Shown: positions 10,132 to 21,990, numbered from the stretch's first letter. The stretch is 64,000 nt of DNA from Euphorbia lathyris (GCF_963576675.1 NC_088913.1:18860001-18924000), one strand, 5' to 3'. Notes: generated by a model not told the origin, from the letters alone. Program-made: numbers and translations.

Positions 10132-12632
10132 TTAAAACTTTACTTGTCCCCAAGTAAACTAAAAAACTAAACCCGCATTCACAAGCAAGCTAGAAAACCT
10201 CCTGGTTTGACTAGGTGCTTGACACAATTTCGAGCATCTGTAATTACATGCATTCGGAAATACAAAGTAGAGACACGATATCCAAAAGCAGCATTTCAAT
10301 TATCACAGGTCATATGTTTAAGAAAAATGACACATGTTCAATTAAACTAGCTTAAGGGGATAGCTAAGTAAAACACCTCACCATAGGTAGTTCACTCAAT
10401 TCACACAATTTTGGTGGCTAAAGTGTTTTACTCTCGGCTTATGTTCTTGCTTAGGATTACGTTGATTTTGTACGTTCATCCGAGTTCCTCTACTATGCCA
10501 TATGACTCCGATGATATAAAAAACAGCCTCGAATTGGGGTTGTAATGTGGTTAGGGGGTTAAAGGTACAACAAGGGTTAGGAGTTCTAGCGCTAGAAAAA
10601 CGAAGTTTAAAATGGCTTTAGCAAATTGTGAAGTGATTGAGCTTTTTATTCATTATTATTTTTTTTTCTGAGACGTTCTAATTTTAGAACTGGGGAATAT
10701 AGTTCTCCCTCTTTTGTTCGTCTCTTTTTCTTTTCCTTTTCTGTTTTTCTCTTTTTTTTTTCTTTTTTTCTTTTGGGTAGTGATGCTCAGTCACTTCTTA
10801 GCCTTTTGGCTTGCTACTATGGTGCCACAAACAAGGATAAAGCACTAGAAGAAAATAAAGGCTTGATACGGGCTTTGTAAAAACTCGAGTCAAGCAACAA
10901 ACCAAGTGATGGTTTGCGAAAATATGGGTTAGAACGAAAGAAAATCTATAAACTACAAAAATACAGGCTCAAAGTGGCTTCCTAGAGTAGATGAAAAAGA
11001 GAAAATAAGGTAAAGAAAAAGGTTAATTCTAATGAGTCTGATTCATCGTTTAACATCTCAAATCATCGCATGTAGGTTCAACTCAGTATTAGGTGCAAAA
11101 TTTATAATCTTTCTACAAGTCAAAGCATTCACACAAAAATGTCAAGAAAAAAAGCTTTTTGATGTTCGCTCTTAGGCTCAAATTCAACTCACAATTCTTT
11201 GGGTTTCAATTTGTGCTTACTAGTTCTCCCCAAACTCAAGTTTAATATCACATGCCTTCAATTCTTAAGTTATCTACCTAAGTAATGATTTTAGCATTTC
11301 TTCAAAAGTAGGGTCTAAATGCAAACTTTAGCTCATGCTTTTACAGATACAAGAATTGTGTCCTACACCTAAACTAGTTGTCATGCAATCTTAGATTCGG
11401 TTCTCAGCCCTCAAGGACAAATAACGAAGTTTAGATTCGAAGGAGGTTCACGGTTTTAGGTCCTAAACATGCGAAAACATAAATAAAACCCGAAAATGCC
11501 AAACTAAACTAGACACGACGCAACAAAAATTTAAAAATTATACAAATTTTTGTAAGTTTGTCTACCCCTCCTCCTCACACTTAAAATATGCAATAAGTTC
11601 CAACATTGCATCTAAAACCATAAAACACATGTGCAAGAAGTTAGGGTGGAGAAGACAACTTACTGATTTTATCACAATCGCAAAAAAAATTGATGATTTG
11701 TGGTGCCAATGTTTTTTTATATATTTATTATTTATTTATTTATTTATTTTCATCTCCGTTCGGAAAAAAATCTCGAACTGTTGCTTGTCTCGCCCGAGTT
11801 GGGGTGCTCCGCGAGCTGGGCGGCAATGCCTAGCTCGTCGAGCGGCAGTGTCCAGCTCGCCCGAGCTGGGATGCCCAGCTCGCCGAGCTGGGCGGCAGTG
11901 CCCAGCTCGCCCGAGCTGGGCCTCCCGGGGCGAAATTATGCTTTTTTTTTCTTTTTTTTTATTTATTTTAAACCCGAACACTAAAAAAATGTAAAAGAAA
12001 ACTAACCATTAAACTAAAAGCATAAATGTATAATCTAAATAAAATAAACCTGAAAAGTTTTATTAAAACTTGGGTTGCCTCCCAAGAAGCACTACGTTAT
12101 AGTTGGTGAGCTCGACATAGAATTCCCTCCTAGGTGAATGATGACATTCGCGTTAGGAATTCAAATTCCTTAACAAATAATCCGTACCTACAAAACGGAT
12201 TAGGAGCCTCACATGAGTTAAATAAAAACAAGAGGCCAAATTTAAACAAATTATGAAAACGTTTGGTTTGCTCCCTTTTGGATTCTCTTGGTAGGTCAAA
12301 GAGAATGAAAACTTCTGAACAAGGAGTAAATCCAAACTTTTCTAACTTTTGAGGAAAAGGTAGTTCATATACACAGGCTTCAGTCTGATCATTTATTTCT
12401 ATCACATGATTTAGGATTTTAGGTTTTGAACCGGGGTTGCTTACCGCTTTCGGTTCCTCACTTACCTTGAGTGATGCATGTGACAGTGGAGAGCATCTCG
12501 GGATTGCTCTTGCATCTCATGGTTTATTTGAGCCAATTGGTTGCTCAAGTCCTTGCAAACCTCCTCGTTGATTGTAAGTCGGGCTGATATTCCTTTCAAA
12601 AGGGACAGCACCTCATCTCGTGAGCTAGTGGG
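10132..12632 (-). other. LARD interior, non-coding
   Basis: No recognisable pol domain in any frame. Contains a long pyrimidine-rich tract at 10655-10775 (purine-rich on the element strand), a T-rich run at 11715-11750, a GC-rich repeat at 11791-11931 and the ttgggaggcaaccca phrase near 12071-12085. A minus-strand frame at 12130-12405 has no similarity that I recognise. Confidence 0.6.
11791..11931. repeat. GC-rich repeat in LARD interior, related to the LTR array
   Basis: Repeats of cccagctcgccgagctgggcgg type alternate here. They share the ccagctcgcc / ccgagc vocabulary of the LTR arrays at 9461-9702 and 14321-14520 but lie in the internal region, outside any LTR. Confidence 0.65.
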
Positions 12633-13004
12633 TTATGGAGGAACTTGGCTTGCTTGTTCGTAAGGGAACATTCCCAATTCATTTTCCATATGCTCATTAA
12701 CAAACCTATTTGGAGGCCTCAACATGTTAGGGTTCCCGTAGGACAGATTTGAGTGTTGAGGTCTCCTCCAATCACTACCATAAAAGCTGTAAGAATTGGG
12801 GTTAGAATTATACCTTTGGTGATTACCCACAAAACTTACACTTTCATTGGTGTTGAGGCTCAGTTTCGCCATCAAGATATCCAATTTCTTATTTAAGTCG
12901 GCCATGGAGGGATTGGGAGCCTCATTCTCCAGGGCATGAATGTATTGTCTTGATGGGATTGTAAACTTTTGAGCTTGCCACTCGACTCTTTCTTGCCAAT
13001 TCAT
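12633..13004 (-). pseudogene. gag: LARD gag remnant (Gypsy type)
   Basis: A 123-codon minus-strand frame starting with ATG, located just downstream of the primer site and the 5' LTR as gag should be. The middle (YNSNPNSYSF..GSDWRR and a following NLSYGNPN) recalls the linker region of plant Gypsy gag proteins, which often read YSNTYNPGWRNHPN. There is no zinc knuckle, no capsid core of normal length and nothing of pol downstream. It is probably a fragment retained for packaging or simply a relic. Assignment to Gypsy rests on this motif and the primer site. Confidence 0.6.
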
Positions 13005-13217
13005 TGATCAGAGAATGCTGAGAAAAAGTGAAGTTCTAGCACAAAAGTTGATAAGTAAAAGTATATAGTTATGAACAAATATAAAAGATATGAACAAGTA
13101 TAGAAGTTATAAAGAATTATATATAAACAGGTATAACCGATATAAACAAAGGATATTCACAAAAGAATGCCTAAACTAACAAATCGACCTTTGGTTCGAT
13201 ATTGCAGAAGAAATAAA

Positions 13218-13235
13218 TCCCCGGCAATGGCGCCA
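13218..13235 (-). other. LARD primer-binding site
   Basis: The element strand reads tggcgccattgccgggga, six bases from the LTR end. TGGCGCC(G/A)TTGCCGGGGA is a primer site I know from plant Gypsy elements of the Athila/Tat type and differs from the tRNA-Met site of Copia elements. Confidence 0.8.
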
Positions 13236-13241
13236 AAAACT

Positions 13242-14922
13242 TGATGCGCCTCCCGTTGAGAAGACTCACTAAGGGATAAGTGTACCCCGTCGTTATCAAG
13301 TAATAAAATTCTAGAAAAGTCCAGGTATCATCCACATGATTTATTTCTGCAAGTATCAAGCTACTTGGTCTCAGGTGTTATCTAGGGTTTGGGGGTTTTG
13401 AGTTTGGTTTTGCTTAAGTTAATCTACTCCTAGGTTGAATTATACTACTCCTAGCTAAGTTATCTAATTCTAACTAAGTTATTCTACGCTTAATTAAGTT
13501 ACTCTATCCCTAATTAAGTTAAACTACTCCTAGGTGATCTTTTACCAATGTAATTATCCGAAGGAACATGAAGGGATACGATGATAATGAAAATAGATTG
13601 TTTAGACAACGGAATTAAAACCTAATCTAAGTCACTTGTGTCCGAGGCGATTAACCCTACCTATCCTCCTGAGGTCCCTAGTTCGTGATTCCCTTGTAAG
13701 GCCGAAACTAGCTCTAAGGCTCAGCAATTTGGGCTTAATCTTCTATAGGGTCGTCAATCCTATAGGCACTAACTAGGTCAGATTCAGCTCGCAATATGTG
13801 CCAACTTAATTTTGGGATTATCGAATGAGTTAAACCAATCAGACAAAGCGTAAGACAAAGATTAAAGCAATAAAGCAATTGAATAAACACAACTATAATA
13901 TATATCAAAGATGAAAAGTATTGTCACGAAGATACAATGAGCCTAGGATTCATAACATGGATCAGAGGCTAGACAGAATATAAAAGAAGAAAAATCCCTT
14001 TCAGGGAACCTGTCTACCAATGCAGGCGTCTTCCTAGGACTTAAGGATGGAGCTTGAGCAATCCTCGGTGAGCGGAGCTTCAGAGGTGTCTTCAATGGAG
14101 GTTTGAAGGATATGGAGGAGGTGGAGAGGATTTCTCAAGGTGAAAGCTAAGAAAATTACAAAGATAAAAGATATTTAATTTACAATTGGAAAATCTTATT
14201 TATAGACGCGGTTCGGGCCCTCTTTCTGACCTAATTCGTGTCCTTTTTCAAAATAGGAAGTCGTGGGGCCAATCGTGGCTTTGTGGGGCCGGGAATCAGT
14301 TTTTTGACTCATTCCCGCAGGCCAGCTCGGTGAGCTGGCCATCTCATCGTGAGCTGGCAATGCCAGCTCGCCCGAGCAGGCCCTTGAGGGCCTGCTCGGC
14401 GAGCTGGCCTACAGGGGCCTGCTCGGCCGAGTAGTGCCTGGGCAGCTCGCCGAGCAGTACCTGGGCAGCTCGCCGAGCAGCGCCTAGGCTGCGCGCCGAA
14501 CACCGCCTGGGCTGCTCACCGATGCTCAATTCGCCGAGCGACTGTCGGGGGTCCCCGAGATGTGATTTTCACCCGAACTCATTCCTGTTTTAGACTGCAC
14601 ATGCACGAAAACTCCAAATAACATTAGTTCCGAGGCTAAATTGACCCGCCAATCGCTCATTTTGAGTAGACACTTTGTTTGGTGCGACTTTTGGCGGATC
14701 AATTAGCTATAAAAGATAATGGAATTTTAACATACATGCTATTTTGGCCATATTTGCCTAAAATAACCAGAAAACGAGCCTAAACAACGAAAAGTAAATA
14801 AAACATTTCCAATTTCTAACTAACTCACACAAAAGCATATAAATGCGAGAATTGCTCGCTTATTCATGAAATAATGCTAAAAACCGTCCTAAAACCGAGA
14901 TAGGGGGTTTTGACCCCTATCA
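13242..14922 (-). repeat. LARD 5' LTR (right copy)
   Basis: Matches the left LTR almost base for base, with scattered substitutions, a shorter GC-rich array at 14321-14520 and a six-base deletion near 14896. Ends are TG...CA and the AGTAC duplication follows directly. Confidence 0.93.
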
Positions 14923-14927
14923 AGTAC

Positions 14928-15254
14928 TCAGGTACTGGTCAGCGTAGACAGTTCACTCAGTGTGACTATTGTGGGAAAAGGGGACACACAACAGATGTGT
15001 GTTGGTATAACAAGAGGATTGTCCAATGTGACTTCTGCGGAAAGATAGGACATACCACTAAGGTATGTTGGCATGCTCAGCACAATGGTGCTGACCAAAA
15101 ACAAAGCCATCCTAAAAGGGTAACTCATTGTGACTTCTGTGGTAAACAAGGCCACACCATAAAAGTATGCCGTCACAAATTAAAACATGACTTTGCACCT
15201 GTCTATGCTAACAAACAAGGACCCAAAAAGAATTGGGTACCTAAAGATGAATGA
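14928..15254 (+). pseudogene. gag: Sire-1 gag, C-terminal part with three zinc knuckles
   Basis: Continues the gag frame after the LARD. Three CX2CX4HX4C knuckles follow in quick succession: CDYCGKRGHTTDVC, CDFCGKIGHTTKVC and CDFCGKQGHTIKVC. With the one before the insertion the gag had four, an unusually large nucleocapsid that should bind RNA. The frame ends at TGA (15252-15254) and pol follows in the same frame, so gag and pol may have been joined by stop-codon readthrough, or the TGA may be a mutation. Confidence 0.88.
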
Positions 15255-18200
15255 TTCAAAATGCAAGTGAGCCTGAGGTGCATGGAGAAGTCAAAGCTTT
15301 GGTATATTGACAGCGCATGCTCGAGGCATATGACTGGTGATGAAACTCAGTTCATCACACTTGAGCTTAAACGAGGAGGTAACGTAAGCTTTGGACACAA
15401 TAAGAAGGGTAAGATAGTAGGGTCAGGTACTATCGGAGGTAACCCCTCTATTGAGTCAGTCTCCTTAGTTAAGGGTCTCAAATATAACCTATTAAGCGTA
15501 GCTCAGCTGTGTGACAACGATAGGCAGGTTATATTTGATGCTACTCAGTGTCGAATACTCGAGGGAAAAACAAACAAATTGATTTTAACTGCCCCTCGTG
15601 TTGACAACGTATATATGTTGAGTTTAGAAAAACAATTTTCTAAAAATATATGCTTAGTATCTAAAGAGGATAACTCTTGGCTATGGCACAGGAGACTTGG
15701 TCATGTAAGCATGGACCTCCTTGCCAAATTAGCTAGAAAGCAATTAGTTGAGGGATTGCCCAAATTGAAATTTGAAAAAGATCAATTATGTAATGCTTGT
15801 CAGCAAGGTAAACAAATGAAAAAGTCTTTTCAAAGTAAAAACATTGTCTCAACCAAGAGACCATTGGAATTACTACATTTGGACCTTTTCGGACTTGTCT
15901 AGCCACTCAGCTTGGGCGGTAAGAAATTCTCCTTAGTCATTGTAGACGATTTCTCTCGGTATACTTGGATCATCTTGCTGAGTAGCAAGGATGAAACTTT
16001 TGAGATGTTCACAACATTGATTAAAAAGCTTGAAAATGACAAAGACCTTAGAGTAGCTCATATCAGAATTGATAACGGCGGAGAATTAAAAAACCAACAG
16101 TTTGACGAATTCTGTGAAGTCAGTGGAATTGACCATAACTTTTCTGCTCCTAGGACACCTCAACAAAATGGGGTTGTTGAAAGGAAGAACATAACCATAG
16201 TTGAAATTGCTAGGACAATGCTGAGCGCAAACAGGCTTCCAAAGTATTTCTAGGGTGAAGCTGTCCACACAGCATGCTACATACTGAATAGGGCTTTAGT
16301 TAGACCTATACTCAAGAAAACCCCTTTATGAACTTTGGAAAGGACGAAAGCCCAACATTGGCTACTTTCGTGCCTTTGGGTGTAAATGCTTTATACTCAA
16401 TACAAAAGATAACCTTGCTAAATTTGATGCTAAAGCTGACGAAACGATCTTTTTAGGGTACTCATCTAACAGTAAAGCATATAGGGTGTATAACAAATGA
16501 ACTCAAGTTGTAGAAGAGTCTATCCATATCGAGTTCGATGAAACTGACCCTGCAGGAAAGACAACTCAGCCCGCCGAGTTCGATGAAACTGACCCTATAG
16601 GAAAGACAACTCAGTCCGCCGAAGATGACCCAATCTCAGCTTCCGCTAACCAAATTGGAGCCGCTGAGTCATCCGTACAAGGGCTAACCAAAGGTAAAAA
16701 TGAAACCGAAATTACCTTTGCTGACCAATCTACTCCTGCAGATATTGTAGAAACACATATTCCAAACAACTCAACATTACCTAAAGAAATAAAAATTCCA
16801 AGAGGACATTCGGAGAAGTCCATTTTTGATGATGCTGACAACAAGCTGATGACAAGAGATCAACTTAGAAAGTATCTCGGTAATGTTGCATTCGTCTCAG
16901 TACATGAGCCAAAGAACTTCTCAGAAGCTGAGCACGACGAACATTGGATCAATGCTATACAAGAGAAGCTTGATCAATTCAAAAGAAATGAGGTATGGGA
17001 TTTAGTACCAAAACCTAGGAATCAAAAGACCATAGGAACTAAGTGAGTCTTTAGAAATAAACTAGATGAGCAAGGCAATGTGGTCAGAAACAAAGCCCGA
17101 CTTGTAGCCCAAGGCTATAGTCAGCAAGAAGGCATTGACTACAGTGAAACCTTTGCTCCCGTTGCTAGGCTAGAGGCTATACGAATATTGTGTGCATATG
17201 CTTGCTATATGAACTTTAAACTATATCAAATGGATGTCAAAAGTGCTTTTCTTAATGGATTTATAAACGAAGAGGTTTATGTTAGTCAGCCTCTCGGGTT
17301 TGAAGATCCAAAACTTCCAAACCACGTTTATAAACTCAAGAAGGCCCTATACGGCCTAAAACAAGCACCACGTGCTTGGTACGAGAGGTTGACCAATTTC
17401 CTGCTGACCAGGAACTATGTCAGAGGCAAAGCTGACACAACCTTATTCATTAAGAAAAAGGGTAAAAATACCCTGTTGGCACAAATTTACGTAGATGACA
17501 TAATCTTTGGTGCTACTGATGAATCTATGTGCAAAGAATTTAGTAAACAGATGCAAACTGAGTTCGAGATGTCTACGATGGGCGAACTCAACTTCTTCCT
17601 TGGTTTACAAATCAAGCAAGGGAAGAACGACATCTTCATTAGTCAGTCTAAGTACGCCAAAGAAATGTTAAAGAAATTCGAGATGGAGGAATGTAAGCCC
17701 ATATAAACCCCAATGGGTATTGACACTGTCCTTTGTTCTGACGAGAAAGGTAAGTCAGTAGACAACAAGTTATATCGAGGTATGATAGGCTCTCTACTTT
17801 ATCTTACTGCTAGTAGACCTGACATTCAGTACTCAGTATGTTATTGCGCAAGATATCAAGCTGACCCCAGAGAATCTCATCTTATAGTTGTAAAAAAAAA
17901 TTTCAGATATTTGCAGAGCTCAGTTAATGCAGGTTTATGGTATCCAAATACAAATGACTTCACACTCATTGGATACACTGACGCTAACTATGGATGAGAT
18001 AAGCTAGAACGTAAGAGCACTTCAGGAGGATGTCACTTCCTAGGAAGCTGTCTAGTATCTTAGTTCAGTAAGAAGCAATCATCAGTGGCCCTGTCTACAA
18101 CTGAAGCTGAGTACATTGTTGCTGGAAGCTGTGTGGCCCAGGTCCTATGGATTAAGCAACAGCTAGAGGATTATGGAGTCAAAACGGAAACCATAGAGGT

Positions 18201-18435
18201 CAAATGTGACAACAAGAGTGCCATTGACCTATCCAAAAATCCAATCCAACACAGCAGGATGAAGCATGTCAGCATAAGACATCACTTCATCAGAGATCAC
18301 GTACTTAAGGGTGAGATCAAGCTGATTTATGTTCCAACAGATGAACAGCTTGCGGATATCTTTACGAAGCCTCTGGCTCGTGAGCAATTCAACATACTAA
18401 GGGAAGCTATCGGTATGTCTAATCCTCTTCAATGA
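15255..18435 (+). pseudogene. pol: Sire-1 pol (protease, integrase, RT, RNase H), broken
   Basis: Copia order is clear. Protease: WYIDSACSRHMTGD near 15300. Gag-pre-integrase zinc domain: WHRRLGH then CNACQQGK (15680-15810). Integrase core: VDDFSRYTW, RIDNGGE, PQQNGVVERKN. Reverse transcriptase: [23 protein letters not shown] (about 17490). RNase H: STTEAEY and the C-terminal DIFTKPL. Disabling changes: stops at 15900, 16251, 16498, 17044, 17704, 17995 and 18061, and a one-base insertion near 16325 that moves the frame. Most stops are explained by C-to-T or G-to-A changes relative to the Sire-3 pol. A 45-bp in-frame duplication sits at 16530-16619, between integrase and RT. Confidence 0.93.
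16530..16619 (+). repeat. 45-bp in-frame tandem duplication in Sire-1 pol
   Basis: Two 45-bp units start cgagttcgatgaaactgacc at 16530 and 16575. They add 15 codons to the poorly conserved stretch between integrase and reverse transcriptase; the Sire-3 pol does not show the doubled unit. Confidence 0.75.
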
Positions 18436-18969
18436 AATTCTATGTTTAAATTGAATGATGAGTGATTACCATGCTGAGCAATTTGTGCTAAATTAGTAGC
18501 TATTGCATGCTAAGTAACTTACTCAAACTGAGCTAATACGAATATCATAAAATCACTTTATGCTGACTAAACTTACATACTGAGTGATTATCTTAAGCTG
18601 CATTACTAAGCATACGAATAAGTCTCTACGTAAAACTGTCTACTCAGAATTTCAAACGTTTAAAATTCCTAACGCTGAGTAAAGATCCGGTGCACAATTA
18701 ATGCTAGCACATGAATTAAATAGCCACCTAGGATGACGTAAGCGCAATAATTAGAAAACACATGCGCCGATTGTGTCATAAATGCCAGAATCATTATCGG
18801 TTGATTATCTCGAGGTCAAACCGCCATTGCAATGATCCAGATCAACTCGATACCTCTATAAATAGTGGACGAATTCCCACTTGTGTCTCTTTACACACAG
18901 AAATTCTGGCATTCAATCCCTCTCTCTTTCTCTCTCAAAACCCAAAAGTTCTCAAAAACTCTAAGAATC
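18436..18969 (+). other. Non-coding gap between Sire-1 pol and env-like gene
   Basis: About 530 bp without a long frame, rich in CTGAGT/ACTCAG words. A subgenomic or spliced message for the env-like gene would have to span it. Near 18855-18865 ctctataaatag is a TATA-like sequence roughly 110 bp before the gene's ATG, so an internal promoter is conceivable. Confidence 0.4.
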
Positions 18970-21900
18970 ATGTCTAACGATTCACAAAATATCTCCGGTG
19001 CCGGTTACGACGACAAGCGCTCTGATGAAAACCCTCCATCTCCTGCTCAGTAAGAATATAGCAAGACTCCCACCAAGTCTCAAGAACATGGTCAGCATGA
19101 CCAAACTCCGAGTAAGAGCCCCCACACTAACCTTGCAATTTTGTCAAAAAAGAAACAGAAAAAGGATAAGGGGAAGAAACAGATGGAAAGAACTTACTCT
19201 CTAGTCTACAACAGTGTCAGGGGATACAAGGTTGATCACTCCCGATGGTTTTCTAAGGGATTTGTAGACGCTGAGAAACTGTTCTGCGAATGGATCTCTA
19301 AAAATGGCTGGGGCGAACTATTTTCTATTCGAGAAGCCACCTACCCAGAACTGGTAAAGGAATTCTATGCAAATTTGCGAGCTGCTGATGATGACAGGGA
19401 CTACATGGTCACCAAGGTCAAGGGAAAGGAAATCTTCGTCAATCCTCCCTATCTCACTAAATTGCTCAAGTTGACCAATAGCGGAACCATACTCAGAACA
19501 ACAAATGACTACACTAAAATTGAATATCCCACTGAGTTTTGCAAACCCGCCGGTCATGTAGGGGAAATCGCTAGTACCTCCATGGGTCAGAATCAGAAGA
19601 TGGCCCATTACATCCTGACTAACTTTCTCTTCCCTAATGTCAACTCCACATCCTCAGCGTCAAATTTTGAGCAATGCTTTATCTGGCATATGCTGACCTA
19701 CAAGCCACTCAACATGCCGGTTTTTCTCATTGGTGCTTTCCAACGAAGCACTGGCACCCTTAGGTTAGGCTCCCTCATCACCAAAATCCTCCAAGACTAC
19801 CAAGTGAGCCTAGTAGAGAAAATCAACGTCTGGGGTACGGAGATTTCAGCTGGAATACTGTTCGGCTTGGCCTACGACCAACCCATCATACCCAAGAAAG
19901 GTAAGGGGGCCGCAACTAAGGAAACACAGGGCATGCTGACCAGAGAGGGGAAGAAAGTAAAGCAAGCTCACGCTGATAAGCAAGACAGAAAGAGGAAAGC
20001 TAGTCAAACCTCTTCCAAAGACATTGATGCTGTCCCAAAAAAGATTCGAATTGTGTCCAAAGGAAAGAAAACTGAAGCTGAGCAAGGTCAGGATGGATCC
20101 AAGTCAGCAGAAAAACTGAAAAGGCAAGCTGAGCTTGAGGAGGAAAAAGAGGACACTCCCGAGAAAACCCTATTGATGCCTTTGAGAAAGAAGAAGAAGA
20201 TCTCCTCTAGGTTGAACCCTATTGATGCACCCCCTCTAGCCTCTGTAATATCTGAAGACTCACACTTTGTGAGAAGCCAAGAGATTGATCTCGAGAAAAA
20301 CCCTACTGACCAAGATGCAGAAGAGTTGGGTGATCTCGGAGGTCAGTTTGATGTTGAGGAGACAATGGCTGCTGAGCATGAACAGATAGTTAACACTGAG
20401 CAGGTTGAAGAACAAACTGAGCCAACAGCGAAGAATCACGCTGACCAAGGGGTAAACTCATCTTCTGAATCTCTTGACTCTATTCCAGCTGACCCCTCTC
20501 CTCCAAAGGCTAAGAAATTCAAACGGCTCAAGAAAAAGGCTCATAAATCTCTAGTCATTGACCTTCTGGATGATTCTCCTCTACGGGATCCCATCACTGA
20601 CCTTACTACAATGCAATTCAAATTCTTCTCCAATACCACTGAGCCTTCTCCAAGGAAACTCCAGAAAAAGCAAGCCTCTGTTTCTCAAGCTGAGGAACAA
20701 ACCGATCCCAAGACTCCAGAAAATCCAATCTTTACCAAGCAAGTGCTTGAAGTTCTTGCTGGTCAAACCACTGAGTCAGTGCAGGAAAAGTCTGCTCGAG
20801 TCAGCTTTGAAATTCCTCAATCTTCAACTCCAATTCCAGCTGACACTGAGCCAGTCAATAACTCTGCCAATCATCCTCCTCCAAATCCTTCAACGCAGAA
20901 TGCTAACCCATCAGTTCTTGTTGGTAATCTGAATAAAAGTCCAACCGCTGATCTCGCTGGCACATCTGCTTCTGGACAGCACCAAACACCTCCTCCATCC
21001 GGTGCTACTCATATTCCGCCATCTGGGCCACAAAATGATGAATCCTACGCATACTTGCATGCTACTGAGTCTGGACGTCGAATAATCGACTCAGCTCAAG
21101 CCTTACTTCAGGATATCCATCAATCTAATGCCGAAGCTGCTAGGTCTGATCATGTTGAGCCAACTCAACTTTCCTCTGTCACTCAGCTCTTGACTGAAAT
21201 CAAAGGTCTCAAGGATCTTATGAGTGTCATGACATCTCTCCAATCTCAACAACCCAAGCAGGAATCTATAGTAAAGCTGGCTGAACTCCAGCTGACAATG
21301 GTAAACCATATGAACTCTCTCTAGGGTCAACTCAACAATTTGTCAGCTGTGAACTCAATATATGCAACCTCTGCTGAGGTTCATCAACTTTTCTCCCAGC
21401 TAAACATTGAGTAGATAAGAACCCGTGAGTTAATCTCCTCTTCTTCCCAGTGTTCAATTGAGCAAATAAGTGAGGTTGTCCGCCTAGTCAACTTGAGTAA
21501 GGAAGAAATGGAAACTGACCAAGTCAAGACGAATGAACTTTTGCAATACTCCTAAGCCACCTTCAAACATGTGCGCCATACGAATGCTCAACGTCAGTTC
21601 TACGATTCGGCTTTGCTCAAGATGTATCATCAAGCTTATGCCATGCTGATTGACACTATCACATGGGTTGGGAAATCTCAAGAATATATTTTGAGTATGC
21701 TCAGTTCCTCTATCAGGATTCCCGGTTCTGTCTTGGACGATGGTGTTCCTGTTTTCGATGGTCTAAGTGAAATCACGAAAAGGCTTAAGGCATATTCCGT
21801 GAGGTTAACTCGTGCTGCTCTCAACGACACTTTCATTCCTCTTCCGCCCGATACTGGCAAAACGGGGGAGAAAGAACAAGCTGATGGAACTCAGCACCAC

Positions 21901-21990
21901 TCAAGGGAAACAGGAGAAGCATCTGGTAGTCAGCAGAAACAAAAGGAAAAAGGCAAAGTTAATCCTGCCCAAGTCAACAGAAATAAATAG
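18970..21990 (+). pseudogene. Sire-1 env-like third gene, broken
   Basis: A frame of about 1007 codons starting at the ATG at 18970, interrupted by stops at 19051, 21322, near 21412 and near 21553, but never leaving frame. The N-terminal third looks globular (EWISKNGWGELFSIRE, then FVNPPYLTKLL and FEQCFIWHMLTY). The middle is long, charged and low in complexity, rich in K, E, S, T and P. The C-terminal part is coiled-coil-like and contains ELQLTMVNHMNSL and later LTRAALNDTF. A homologous gene stands after pol in Sire-3. In the SIRE lineage the post-pol gene is called envelope-like on the basis of position and predicted structure; I see no clear signal peptide or membrane helix here, so a true envelope role is unproven. 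Confidence 0.8.

Larger units (their letters stand above)
8382..14922 (-). mobile_element. Non-autonomous Gypsy-derived LARD nested in Sire-1 gag
   Basis: Two long direct repeats (8382-10118 and 13242-14922) bound the insert, which is flanked by AGTAC at 8377-8381 and 14923-14927. A primer-binding site next to the right repeat and a polypurine tract next to the left one show that it is transcribed on the minus strand. The 3.1-kb interior holds only a short gag remnant and no polymerase, protease or integrase, which fits a large retrotransposon derivative mobilised in trans. The conserved phrase ttgggaggcaaccca (minus strand, about 12071-12085), common after the genes in plant Gypsy elements, is present. 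The LTRs are nearly identical outside their GC-rich repeat tracts, so it is younger than its Sire-1 host. Confidence 0.9.
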
